Assembly (NCBI GenBank): GCA_964443135.1
Contig: CAYUBQ010000008.1
Location: forward strand, 1 to 64,000
Length of the DNA stretch: 64,000 bases
Origin: JAIPEI01 sp964443135
Lineage (GTDB): Bacteria > Desulfobacterota > DSM-4660 > Desulfatiglandales > HGW-15
Reading direction: 5' to 3'
Below, piece after piece: positions 50,208 through 58,968 of the stretch; position 1 is the stretch's first letter, and each line of letters starts with the position of its first letter. Both the position numbers and the translations under genes were made by a program. A model generated the notes under the pieces. That model searched no databases. It was not told the DNA's origin and saw only the letters and a list, made by a program, of their open reading frames with translations.

Positions 50208-50645
50208 ATGTTCAAAGGACGCTCCCGACATACCCTGGACGAGAAGGGCCGGCTGGCCGTCCCGGCTCGTTTCAAGGAGGCCCTCCAGCAAAAGGGCAAC
50301 GACGTCCTGGTCCTCACCAACCACGACAGTTGCCTCTGGGCGTTTGCCCTCGACGACTGGCGCGCCATCGAGGAGAGGGCTGCAAATCTCTCCCTTTTCA
50401 ACCATGCCGCCAATCGCTATCTGCGCTACTTTATCTCCGGCGCGCAGGAATGTCCACTCAAACAGGGCCGCATCACCATTCCTCCGGATCTGCGGGACAT
50501 CGCCGGTCTGACCAAGGAGGTGGTCCTGGTCGGCGAGCTGAAGATCTTCGAGATCTGGGACCGGGAGCGGTGGGATGACGAGTTCGAGACCGCGAGACAG
50601 AGCTTTGCCCAGGACAGCCAGGCCCTCTCGGAGCTGGGCATTTAG
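50208..50645 (+). CDS. mraZ: transcriptional regulator MraZ
   Basis: DNA-binding repressor of the division/cell-wall cluster with two AbrB-like MraZ repeats in 145 residues. The first has FKGRSRHTLDEKGRLAVPARF and the second KQGRITIPPDLRDIAGL; both carry the conserved D/G-x-x-GR-x-x-x-P core. It starts the cluster directly after its own operator. Complete. Confidence 0.97.
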   Translation: MFKGRSRHTLDEKGRLAVPARFKEALQQKGNDVLVLTNHDSCLWAFALDDWRAIEERAANLSLFNHAANRYLRYFISGAQECPLKQGRITIPPDLRDIAGLTKEVVLVGELKIFEIWDRERWDDEFETARQSFAQDSQALSELGI

Positions 50646-50787
50646 TGCTTCACTCATGAAACCCTGCCATCGAAAACAAGAAGGTTTTCACACCGAGGCC
50701 GCAGGGGGCGGAGGAAGCCCCGGCCTCCAGAGCCGGCCGTTCCTCTGCCGGGTTGCGGGCCTCAGCCCGCCTTAGAGGTAGGCATCC

Positions 50788-51723
50788 TTGGAGTTCCCTC
50801 ACCAACCAGTGCTCGTCGAGGAGGTGGTTCGGGATCTCCTCACCCGCCCGGAGGGGGTGTACGTGGACGGGACCTGCGGGAGCGGGGGCCACAGCCTGGC
50901 CGTGGGGGAAGCCCTGTCGGAAGAGGGCCGGCTGATCTGCCTGGACCGGGACCCGGAGGCCGTGCGCCGATGCCGGGTCCGGCTGTCCTTCATGGGGGAC
51001 CGGCTCACCCTGCGCAAGGCGAGCTACGCGGAGCTCGGGGCCGTGCTCGAGGAGACGGGAAGAAAAACCGCCGACGGGGTCCTGCTCGACCTGGGGCTTT
51101 CGACCTACCAGCTCGATCAATCCGGCCGGGGGTTCAGCTTCCAGCGGGACGAGCCGCTGGACATGCGGATGGATCCGGAAAGCGACCCGACGGCCGGTCA
51201 CCTGGTCAACACGCTGCCGGAGCGGGAGCTGGAGCGCATCTTGAGGGGGTACGGTGAGGAGAGAAAGGCCCGGGCCGTCGCACGCGCCGTCGTTCGCGCC
51301 CGCCGCGAGGAGGCGATCGCGACCTCGTCCCGGCTGGCGTCGCTGGTGAGATCCGTGGTCCCGCGCCCGCGAAGGCCGGGGGCGAAGGACCCGGCGACAC
51401 GAACCTTCCAAGCGCTGCGGATCGCAGTGAACCGGGAGCTCGACAACCTCCGGCTGTTTCTGGACCGGGTGCCCGAGTGGATTCACACGGGAGGGCGGCT
51501 CGTGATCCTGAGCTATCACTCCCTCGAGGACAGGATGGTGAAGCAGGCCGTGCGAGCCTGGGAAAAGGGATGCACCTGCCCGCCGGACTTTCCGGTCTGT
51601 ACCTGCGGGAAGAGCCCCCTGTTCAGGCCGATCCGGCGGGGCGGGCTGAGGCCGACGGAGAAGGAGGCGGTGGGGAACCCCAGGGCCCGCAGCGCCGTCC
51701 TGCGGTCGGCGGAAAGGATTTGA
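50788..51723 (+). CDS. rsmH: 16S rRNA m4C1402 methyltransferase
   Basis: Methylates C1402 of 16S rRNA. The 311-residue product begins MEFPHQPVLVEEVVRDL with TTG 50788 and AGAGGTAGG upstream; no nearby ATG fits. It has VDGTCGSGGHSLAVGEAL (SAM loop), DGVLLDLGLSTYQLD, RGFSFQRDEPLDMRMDP and LVILSYHSLEDRMVK. The Cys-rich CTCPPDFPVCTCGKSP segment near the end is normal in the family. Confidence 0.97.
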   Translation: MEFPHQPVLVEEVVRDLLTRPEGVYVDGTCGSGGHSLAVGEALSEEGRLICLDRDPEAVRRCRVRLSFMGDRLTLRKASYAELGAVLEETGRKTADGVLLDLGLSTYQLDQSGRGFSFQRDEPLDMRMDPESDPTAGHLVNTLPERELERILRGYGEERKARAVARAVVRARREEAIATSSRLASLVRSVVPRPRRPGAKDPATRTFQALRIAVNRELDNLRLFLDRVPEWIHTGGRLVILSYHSLEDRMVKQAVRAWEKGCTCPPDFPVCTCGKSPLFRPIRRGGLRPTEKEAVGNPRARSAVLRSAERI

Positions 51724-51726
51724 GCC

Positions 51727-52092
51727 ATGAGTGATCGAAGAACCGGGAGCGGGTTGAACAGGCTGCGGAACCACGGAACCGGCGTCCGGATCCACAATGC
51801 GAGAAAAAAGGACCGGGAGCTTCGGTTGACACCGCGTCAGATCGTGCTCATCTCCGTCCTGTTCCTCATCTTCATGGGGAGCGGGATCGGGTACGTCTGG
51901 TCGAACTTCGAAGGCACCCAGATCGGCTACGATCTGAGCCGTCTCCAGAAGCGGGAGATGGAGCTCATGGAGCTGAACCGGAAGCTCAAGCTGGAGCTCG
52001 CCTTCCTCAAGTCACCCCAGTACCTGGAGCAGGCGGCCCGGAAGGCCGGTCTTCACCCGACGGACCCGGACCAGGTGATCCTGATTCAATGA
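51727..52092 (+). CDS. ftsL: cell division protein FtsL
   Basis: A 121-residue bitopic membrane protein: a basic cytosolic N-terminus, one helix (IVLISVLFLIFMGSGIGYVW) and a short periplasmic coiled coil (LQKREMELMELNRKLKLELA) ending in LEQAARKAGLHPTDPDQVI. The position between rsmH and ftsI and the topology identify it; sequence conservation in FtsL is low. It overlaps ftsI by four bases (ATGA). Confidence 0.88.
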   Translation: MSDRRTGSGLNRLRNHGTGVRIHNARKKDRELRLTPRQIVLISVLFLIFMGSGIGYVWSNFEGTQIGYDLSRLQKREMELMELNRKLKLELAFLKSPQYLEQAARKAGLHPTDPDQVILIQ

Positions 52093-54125
52093 GATTCACG
52101 GAAAAGAAATGGATTCGATTCCGCATCTATGTTGTCGCGACGGTGTTCGCGCTGGGGCTCTCTGTGATTCTCGCACGTGGATACCAGCTCCAGGTTCGAG
52201 AACGGGAGAAGCTCACCCGGATCGCCCGCAAAGGGTACAGCGGGACCGTGAAGCTCCCCCCCATACGGGGGACGATCTATGACCGGAAGGGGAAAGAGCT
52301 GGCGGTGAGCATCGAGGTGGCCTCCGTCTATGTCCATCCCCAGCGTGTCGAGGACAAGACCCGGACGGCCGGGAAGCTCGCCCGGGTTCTTTCTCTTCCG
52401 GAGGCGGAGGTGATCGCGAAGCTGGAAAAGGAAGCGTCCTTCGTGTGGCTGAGCAGGAAGGTCCCTCCCGAGACGGCGGAGCGGGTCCGGAAACTCGGGC
52501 TCAAGGGGGTCGGGTCCACGCCGGAGTCCAAACGTTTTTATCCCGGCAAGGAGATCGCAGGTCACCTCATCGGGTTTTCCGGGACGGACAACCAGGGGCT
52601 CGAAGGCCTGGAAAACGCTTACGACCGATACCTCAGGGGCCCCGACTATGTCCTGATCCAGATGCGGGACGCGCTTCGAAGGCCGTTCTTCGTCAGCCGG
52701 CCCACGCTCCGGGACGAAGACGGGAAGGTTCGATCCATGCACGACCTCGTGCTGACGATCGACAAGCACATCCAGTACAAGGCCCAGCAGGCGCTGAGGG
52801 AGGCCGTGAAGCGCGCCAGGGCCGAGAGCGGCCAGTGCGTGGTCGTGGACCCGCAGAGCGGGGAGATCCTGGCCATGGCCGTGGTCCCCGCATTCAACCC
52901 GAACTCCTTCGGCCGGTACGACCCGGAGGACTGGAGGAACCGGGTGATCACGGACAGCTACGAACCGGGCTCCACCTTGAAGGCGTTCCTGATCGCCGCC
53001 GCGCTGGACAAGGCCGTCGTGTCCCCTCAGACGCGGTTTCATTGCGAGAACGGGGCGTTCGAGGTGGCGAACCACGTGATCCACGACACGCACGAGTACG
53101 CGGAGCTCACGGCGGAGGACATCGTGGTCCTCTCCAGCAACATCGGGGCGGTCAAGATCGGCTGGAAACTGGGCTACCGGACCTTCACGGACTACCTTCG
53201 CGGGTTCGGGTTCGGGAAGAAGACCGGGGTGGGCCTGATCGGGGAGCGGGAGGGCTTCATCCGTCCTGCGGCCGAGGCGCGGGCCATCGATCGGGCCAAC
53301 ATCTTCTTCGGCCAGGGTCTGAGCGTGACCTCCATCCAGCTGGCCATGGCCATGGCGGCCGTGGCCAACGGAGGGCGCCTGATGCGCCCTCACGTGGTGA
53401 AGGAGATCCGGGAGGCCAACGGCCGGGTCGTTCGACGCACGCGGCCGCAGGTGGTCCGGCGGGTCCTCTCCCCGGAGACGGCCCGGAAGGTCAAGAGAAT
53501 CCTGAGCGGTGTGGTGAGCGACAGGGGGACCGCTCCGAGGGCGGCGATCACGGGTTACCAGGCCGCCGGGAAGACCGGGACCGCGCAGAAGGTGGACCCG
53601 AAGACGAAGCGGTACTCGAGGAGCAAGTACGTGGCCCTGTTCGTGGGGTTCGTGCCCGTGGAGGATCCGCGGCTGGTCTGTCTCGTGCTGGTGAACGAGC
53701 CCAAGGGGAGCACCTACGGGGGCGTCGTGGCCGCACCGGCCTTCAGGGAGCTCGGCCGGTGGGCCCTGAACCATCTTCGGGTGACGCCGCGCCTGAAGCT
53801 GGCATCGGTTTCGGAAAGCTCCGGGCCGCATGAAGAGGTGACCTTCGAGTTTCTGAAGGGAGGTGCGGACGCGGTGGCGGAGGAGGGGCGGGCGGGCATG
53901 AGCGAACGTCGTGCAGGGGGGGAAGACGCAGTCACGGCTCCATCGGAGCGCAGGCTGCCGGATTTTCGGGGGAAGTCCATGAGGGAGGTGCTCCGAAACG
54001 GCACCGACCTGGGAATCCGAGTGGTTCTGGAAGGCAGCGGGCTGGCGGTGGAGCAGGAGCCCGAGGCGGGCGTGGGGCTGAGCTGCGTGAGCGCGGTGCG
54101 CGTCCGCTTCGACCCGCCCCTCTGA
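52089..54125 (+). CDS. ftsI: septal peptidoglycan transpeptidase FtsI (PBP3) with C-terminal PASTA domain
   Basis: Class B penicillin-binding protein of the divisome, 678 residues. One N-terminal helix (about 10-30), then the dimerisation domain beginning LPPIRGTIYDRKGKELAVS. The transpeptidase domain has STLK (S295 in YEPGSTLKAF), SSN in VVLSSNIGAVK, and KTG (495-497, GKTGTAQKV). A PASTA domain occupies about 619-678 (LPDFRGKSMREVLR ... VEQEPEAG), as in SpoVD/FtsI of several phyla. The linker before PASTA is charged. Confidence 0.96.
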   Translation: MRFTEKKWIRFRIYVVATVFALGLSVILARGYQLQVREREKLTRIARKGYSGTVKLPPIRGTIYDRKGKELAVSIEVASVYVHPQRVEDKTRTAGKLARVLSLPEAEVIAKLEKEASFVWLSRKVPPETAERVRKLGLKGVGSTPESKRFYPGKEIAGHLIGFSGTDNQGLEGLENAYDRYLRGPDYVLIQMRDALRRPFFVSRPTLRDEDGKVRSMHDLVLTIDKHIQYKAQQALREAVKRARAESGQCVVVDPQSGEILAMAVVPAFNPNSFGRYDPEDWRNRVITDSYEPGSTLKAFLIAAALDKAVVSPQTRFHCENGAFEVANHVIHDTHEYAELTAEDIVVLSSNIGAVKIGWKLGYRTFTDYLRGFGFGKKTGVGLIGEREGFIRPAAEARAIDRANIFFGQGLSVTSIQLAMAMAAVANGGRLMRPHVVKEIREANGRVVRRTRPQVVRRVLSPETARKVKRILSGVVSDRGTAPRAAITGYQAAGKTGTAQKVDPKTKRYSRSKYVALFVGFVPVEDPRLVCLVLVNEPKGSTYGGVVAAPAFRELGRWALNHLRVTPRLKLASVSESSGPHEEVTFEFLKGGADAVAEEGRAGMSERRAGGEDAVTAPSERRLPDFRGKSMREVLRNGTDLGIRVVLEGSGLAVEQEPEAGVGLSCVSAVRVRFDPPL

Positions 54126-54147
54126 ATCGGACCGGCGTGGACGTTCC

Positions 54148-55692
54148 ATGCCGGGGGAAGGACACGAGAAGCGAATGGAGCTCGGCCGACTCATCAAAGG
54201 CCTGAAAGGGGCGGAGCGGCTCCGGGGCGACCTGGACCTGGAGGTCGAAGGCGTGGCGTACGATTCCCGGAACGTCCGCCCGGGACATCTCTTCGTGGCC
54301 GTGAGGGGTCACGCGCAGGACGGCCACGCCTTTCTCCGGGATGCGGCCGATCGGGGGGCCGCGGCCCTGGTGGCGGAAGCGTTCCCCCACATGACGACGG
54401 ATGCGGCCATGATCCGCGTTCCCGACACGCGGAAAGCCCTCTCGGACATTGCGGCCCGTTTCTTCGACGAGCCGTACCGAAACCTGGACATCATCGGCAT
54501 CACCGGGACCAACGGAAAGACCTCCACCTCCTACCTCCTCGAGTCCATTCTCCGAACGGCCGGGGAGCGTGCCGGCGTGATCGGCACCATCAACTACCGC
54601 CACGGCGAGGTCAGCCGGCCGGCCCCCGTGACCACGCCCGAGTCCCTGGACCTGATGGCCGTCCTGCGGGAGATGGCGGACCACGGCGTCACCCGCGTGG
54701 TGATGGAGGTCTCCAGCCACGCCCTGGAGCAGGGAAGGGTCCGGGGCTGCCCCATGCGGGTGGTGGTCTTCACGAACCTCTCCCGGGATCACCTGGACTA
54801 CCACGCGGGCATGGACGCCTACTTCATGGCCAAGAGCATCCTCTTCCGCCCGCGCGAGGGAGGGGGCGTCCCCGGAGAGGGCCCCGCGGTGATCAACCTG
54901 GACGATCCGAGGGGGGCGGAGCTGGTCTCCCTGTCCGGAAGGCCGGTCCGAACCTACGGCCTCCAGGGGCGGTGCGACGTCCGCGCGGAGATCCTTTCCG
55001 AGGACCGGACCGGCCTGCGTGCCCGGCTGAAGGCGCCGGAGGGGACGGTCGAGATCCGATCCCCCTTGGTCGGGCGCATCAACGTCTACAACATGCTCGC
55101 CGCCGCGGGTGCGGCCCTTTCCCTGGGCGTCGGCCCGGACGAGGTGGCCGCCGGGCTCGAGCGGGTGCGGAGCATCCCGGGGAGGCTGGAGCGGGTGGAG
55201 AACGCGCGGGGCCTGAGCATCCTCGTGGATTACGCCCACACGCCGGATGCCCTGGGGAAGGCCCTCGGGACGGTGCGGCCCCTGGTGAGCGGACGGCTCA
55301 TCACGGTGTTCGGCTGCGGCGGGGATCGGGACCGGGGGAAGCGTCCCGAGATGGGGGAGATCGCGGGAAAGCGGAGCGACCTCGTCCTCGTGACCTCCGA
55401 CAACCCGCGCACCGAAGACCCCCTGGAGATCATCGCCCAGGTGGAAGAAGGGGTCCGGGCCTCGGGTCTGCCGCTTCTCCGGATCGGGACGGCGGACCTG
55501 GAGGGCAGGGGGTACGCGGTGGAGCCCGACAGGAGAAAGGCGATCCGGCTGGCCGTGGAGACGGCGACCCTGGAGGACACGGTGCTCATCGCCGGAAAGG
55601 GCCACGAGGACTACCAGGTTCTGGGGACGGAACGGGTCCATTTCGACGATCGGGAGGAAGCGGTCCTGGCGGCCGAAGAAGGTTCCGGTTGA
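54148..55692 (+). CDS. murE: UDP-MurNAc-tripeptide synthetase (meso-diaminopimelate adding)
   Basis: Adds the third residue of the stem peptide. The 514-residue ligase has YDSRNVRPGHLFVAVRG, IIGITGTNGKTSTSYLLE (ATP), VVMEVSSHALEQGRV, a carbamoyl-Lys region near HLDYH, and LVLVTSDNPRTEDP. The D-N-P-R set (D418 on) marks meso-DAP specificity, as in Gram-negative walls. ATG 54148 is used; ATG 54175 would remove nine residues and is equally possible. Confidence 0.96.
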   Translation: MPGEGHEKRMELGRLIKGLKGAERLRGDLDLEVEGVAYDSRNVRPGHLFVAVRGHAQDGHAFLRDAADRGAAALVAEAFPHMTTDAAMIRVPDTRKALSDIAARFFDEPYRNLDIIGITGTNGKTSTSYLLESILRTAGERAGVIGTINYRHGEVSRPAPVTTPESLDLMAVLREMADHGVTRVVMEVSSHALEQGRVRGCPMRVVVFTNLSRDHLDYHAGMDAYFMAKSILFRPREGGGVPGEGPAVINLDDPRGAELVSLSGRPVRTYGLQGRCDVRAEILSEDRTGLRARLKAPEGTVEIRSPLVGRINVYNMLAAAGAALSLGVGPDEVAAGLERVRSIPGRLERVENARGLSILVDYAHTPDALGKALGTVRPLVSGRLITVFGCGGDRDRGKRPEMGEIAGKRSDLVLVTSDNPRTEDPLEIIAQVEEGVRASGLPLLRIGTADLEGRGYAVEPDRRKAIRLAVETATLEDTVLIAGKGHEDYQVLGTERVHFDDREEAVLAAEEGSG

Positions 55693-55721
55693 CAACGTGA
55701 GGAAAGGAGGAGGCCCTGACC

Positions 55722-57179
55722 ATGGCCGCCTCGTGGGGACGCATCACGGTCCGGGAGATCGCGGACGCCGCAAACGGAGCCTTGCTCGTAGGACCCGCGG
55801 ACACGGCGATCTCCGGGGTCAACACCGACACCCGAAGCCTCGAGCCGGGGGAGCTCTTCTGGGCCCTGGTCGGGGAGCGTTTCGACGGTCACGACTTCAT
55901 GGACGCGGCGCTCGAGCAGGGAGCCGCGGGCCTGGTGGGGAAGCCGGCCCGGGTGCGGTCCCTCTCTCTTCCCCGGGGATGCGTGGCCGTCGGCGTGGAA
56001 GACCCGTTGAAGGCCCTGGGCGACCTGGCCTCCTGGTGGCGCCGGGAGCAGGGGGCGGCGGTGGCCGCGCTCACCGGCAGCGCCGGGAAGACGACCACCA
56101 AGGAGATGGCCGCGGCCGTGCTGCACCTGGGGGGACCCACCCTAAGGAACAGGGGAAACTTGAACAACCTGGTCGGCCTGCCCTTGACGCTCCTCGGGCT
56201 CCGCGGGAAGCACCGCTACGCGGTTCTGGAGATGGGCATGAACCGTCCGGGAGAGATCGCGAGACTGACGGAGATCGCCGATCCGGACGTGGGCCTCATC
56301 ACCAACGTGGCGAGGGCCCACCTGGAAGGGCTGGGGGACCTCCAGGCCGTGGCCCGGGCCAAAGCGGAGCTCCTGGATCGAATGCGGCCGGCCTCGACGG
56401 CCGTCCTCAACGGCGACGACGCCCTTTTGATGGCCGAGGCCCGTCGTTTCGGCGGGCGCATCGTCACCTTCGGCCTGGGGCCGGAGAACCAGGTCAGGGC
56501 CGAGCGGGTCCGGTCCCTGGGGCGAGGCGGAACCCGGTTCGACCTGGTGCGAGGGGCGGAGCGGACGGAGGTCCGCCTCCACGCCCCGGGGCGCCAGAAC
56601 GTGTTGAACGCTTTGGCTGCTGCGGCCCTGGCGGACAGCCTCGGAGCGGACCCGCGGTCCGTTACCAAGGGTCTGGAGACGTTCAGGGGGGTGCCGGGCC
56701 GTTTCACGATCCTGGACCTGCCCGGAGGCGGCATTCTGGTGGACGACACCTACAATGCCAACCCGTCCTCACTCGAGGCGGCGATGGACTCGCTCGCCGA
56801 TCTGGCCGGCGGGAGGGGCCGGATCCTGGTCTGCCTCGGGGACATGCTGGAGCTCGGGCGGGAAACGGTTCCCGCCCACCTGGAAGCGGGACGAATGGCG
56901 GCCGAACGGGGTGCGGCGCACCTCCTGGTTCTCGGGGAGCAGGCGGATCACGTCCTCCGCGGGGCCCGCGAGGGGGGGCTCGCCGCGGAGCGTACACGCC
57001 GGATGCACAATCACGAGGAGATGGCGAATGGGATCCTGGATCTGCTCGAGAACGGGGACATCGTGCTGCTCAAAGGTTCCAGGGGAATGCGGCTCGAGAA
57101 AGTGGTCGAGCGCATCGCCGGGGCCGGCCGGAAAGGAGGCCGTCATGGTCTCGATCAAGAGGGTTCTGGTGGTGGATGA
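55722..57179 (+). CDS. murF: UDP-MurNAc-tripeptide:D-Ala-D-Ala ligase
   Basis: Completes the UDP-MurNAc-pentapeptide. The 485 residues have GVNTDTRSLEPGELFWALVG, VAALTGSAGKTTTKEM (P-loop), GNLNNLVGLPLTLL, VLEMGMNRPGEI, and VDDTYNANPSSLEAAM with GDMLELG. Its 3' end runs 35 bases past the start of the receiver gene, so the last residues (GRHGLDQEGSGGG) are encoded by the overlap. Confidence 0.97.
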   Translation: MAASWGRITVREIADAANGALLVGPADTAISGVNTDTRSLEPGELFWALVGERFDGHDFMDAALEQGAAGLVGKPARVRSLSLPRGCVAVGVEDPLKALGDLASWWRREQGAAVAALTGSAGKTTTKEMAAAVLHLGGPTLRNRGNLNNLVGLPLTLLGLRGKHRYAVLEMGMNRPGEIARLTEIADPDVGLITNVARAHLEGLGDLQAVARAKAELLDRMRPASTAVLNGDDALLMAEARRFGGRIVTFGLGPENQVRAERVRSLGRGGTRFDLVRGAERTEVRLHAPGRQNVLNALAAAALADSLGADPRSVTKGLETFRGVPGRFTILDLPGGGILVDDTYNANPSSLEAAMDSLADLAGGRGRILVCLGDMLELGRETVPAHLEAGRMAAERGAAHLLVLGEQADHVLRGAREGGLAAERTRRMHNHEEMANGILDLLENGDIVLLKGSRGMRLEKVVERIAGAGRKGGRHGLDQEGSGGG

Positions 57180-57564
57180 CGAGCCGGGGATCCGCGCTCT
57201 CCTCAGTGACGTCCTTTCGGGTCCCGAGCGGCACGTCACCCTCGCGGGCGACGGGCTCGAGGCCGTGCGCCGGCTCCGGGAGCGGCGGTACGACGCGGTG
57301 GTGACGGACGTGAACATGCCGGGGATGAACGGCATCGATCTGCTCCGATGGATGAAGAAGAACAAGCGCCGGGAGAAGACGGTTGTCATGAGCGGATCCT
57401 CCCGTCACGACCTCCTTCCCGCGCAGGGGCTGCCTCCCGTTCGGGCCCGGTTTCGGAAGCCGTTCCGGATCGCGGCGTTCGTGAAGACCATGGAAGAGAT
57501 CCTGGCCGGCAGCAAACGGGGTGCCGGGCGGCGCTTGCCGGCGGGAAGAAAGGGAACGGCCTGA
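57145..57564 (+). CDS. CheY-like receiver protein inside the dcw cluster
   Basis: A 139-residue stand-alone receiver. It has the acidic pocket DDE at 11-13 (VLVVDDEPGI), phospho-acceptor D55 (AVVTDVNMPGMNG), a conserved Ser83 (VVMSGSS) and K105 (RFRKPF), so phosphorylation is plausible. The C-terminal 20 residues are basic and extended (GAGRRLPAGRKG). ATG 57145 has GGAAAGGAGG at good spacing. It overlaps murF by 35 bases in another frame and ends three bases before mraY, so it must be co-expressed with wall-precursor genes. No kinase is nearby. Confidence 0.9.
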   Translation: MVSIKRVLVVDDEPGIRALLSDVLSGPERHVTLAGDGLEAVRRLRERRYDAVVTDVNMPGMNGIDLLRWMKKNKRREKTVVMSGSSRHDLLPAQGLPPVRARFRKPFRIAAFVKTMEEILAGSKRGAGRRLPAGRKGTA

Positions 57565-57567
57565 TCC

Positions 57568-58647
57568 ATGCTGTACAAGCTGATCTACATCTTCCATCAG
57601 GACCTCTCCTGGCTGAACGTGTTCCGCTACATCACGTTCCGGACCATCCTGTCCGCCCTGTCTTCCCTGGCGGTCGTGCTCCTCTTCGGTCGATGGGGCA
57701 TCGAGCGGCTTCGAACCCTGCAGGTGGGGCAGTACATTCGCGAGGACGGACCCCCCGATCACAAGGGCAAGGCCGGCACACCCACCATGGGGGGCTGCCT
57801 GATCCTGCCGGTCATCATGGTCGCCACGATCCTGTGGGCCGACCCCCGGAACACCTACATCTGGCTGACCATGGTGGTGCTTCTCGGCTTCGGCGGCATC
57901 GGCTTCATGGACGACTACGTCAAGCGGGTCCGGAAAAGCAGTCAGGGGTTGAGCGCCCGGGCCAAGTTCGGCCTTCAGTTCCTCGTGGCCGCGGTCGTGG
58001 CGGTCAGCCTCTACACGTACCCCGATTTCGACTCGCGCCTCATGGTGCCCTTCTTCAAGAACCTGCAGCCGGATCTCGGTCCGTGGTACATCCTGTTCGC
58101 CGTGTTCATCATCGTGGGCGCGTCGAACGCCGTCAACCTGACGGACGGCCTGGACGGCCTGGCCATCGGGCCCATCATCGTCTCTTTCAGCTGCTACCTG
58201 GTGTTCGCCTACCTGGCCGGACACGTGAGGATCGCGGAGTACCTCCAGATCCCCTACGTGGCGGGAGCGGGGGAGCTGTCCGTCCTGTGCGGGACGGTGG
58301 CGGGAGCGGGGCTGGGTTTTCTCTGGTACAACGCCTATCCCGCCGAGGTGTTCATGGGGGACGTGGGCTCTCTCCCCCTGGGGGCCGTTCTGGGGACCGT
58401 GGCGGTCATCACCAAGCAGGAGATCGTCCTCGTGCTCGTCGGCGGCCTGTTCGTGGTGGAGGCCCTTTCGGTGATCTTCCAGGTGGGTTACTTCAAGCTC
58501 ACGGAGGGGCGCAGGATCTTTCGCATGGCCCCCATACACCATCACTTCGAGCTGAAAGGATGGCCGGAGAGCAAGGTGACCGTGCGGTTCTGGATCATCG
58601 CCGTGATCCTCGCGCTGCTCGCCTTCAGCACGCTGAAGCTGCGGTGA
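57568..58647 (+). CDS. mraY: phospho-MurNAc-pentapeptide transferase
   Basis: Ten-helix inner-membrane enzyme that makes lipid I on undecaprenyl phosphate. The 359 residues have HKGKAGTPTMGG, GFMDDYVKRVRKSSQGLSAR (catalytic DDxxK region), NAVNLTDGLDGLA, PAEVFMGDVGSLPLG and MAPIHHHFELKGWPE. It begins three bases after the receiver stop. Confidence 0.98.
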   Translation: MLYKLIYIFHQDLSWLNVFRYITFRTILSALSSLAVVLLFGRWGIERLRTLQVGQYIREDGPPDHKGKAGTPTMGGCLILPVIMVATILWADPRNTYIWLTMVVLLGFGGIGFMDDYVKRVRKSSQGLSARAKFGLQFLVAAVVAVSLYTYPDFDSRLMVPFFKNLQPDLGPWYILFAVFIIVGASNAVNLTDGLDGLAIGPIIVSFSCYLVFAYLAGHVRIAEYLQIPYVAGAGELSVLCGTVAGAGLGFLWYNAYPAEVFMGDVGSLPLGAVLGTVAVITKQEIVLVLVGGLFVVEALSVIFQVGYFKLTEGRRIFRMAPIHHHFELKGWPESKVTVRFWIIAVILALLAFSTLKLR

Positions 58648-58803
58648 GGACGGTGTCTGTGTCGGTGGAGGTGAGGGGGAAGAGCGATGACGCGTCACCG
58701 GGGCGGATCGGAGGGCGGGCCGGTGTTCGACGGGCCATGTCGAAGCGCAACCCGTTTCCGGAATGTCACGGAGGGAGCCGTGGAAAGGGACGCGCAAAAG
58801 GCC

Positions 58804-58968
58804 ATGCTGGAGGGCTGGCGATACAGGGTCCAGCACAAGGCCAACCCCCTGCACGTCTACTGCCGGCTGGTGGATCTGGGCGTGGGGCGGTTTCTCTCGA
58901 GGAAGGTGTGCGTGTTCTACGAAAGGCTGATTTTTCCATCCGGAAGGCGGGAATGCAGAAGGGACTGA
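58804..58968 (+). CDS. small unrecognised protein between mraY and murD
   Basis: A 54-residue basic protein starting MLEGWRYRVQHKANPLHVYC, continuing RLVDLGVGRFLSRKVCVFYE and ending RRECRRD. The HKANPLHVYCRLVDLG stretch and the second Cys/Tyr-Glu block look constrained. I have the impression of similar short ORFs at this site in deltaproteobacteria, unverified. AAAAGG precedes ATG 58804. In-frame sequence extends upstream to ATG 58687 (93 residues), but that part is low-quality. It overlaps murD by 16 bases. No membrane segment. Confidence 0.5.
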   Translation: MLEGWRYRVQHKANPLHVYCRLVDLGVGRFLSRKVCVFYERLIFPSGRRECRRD

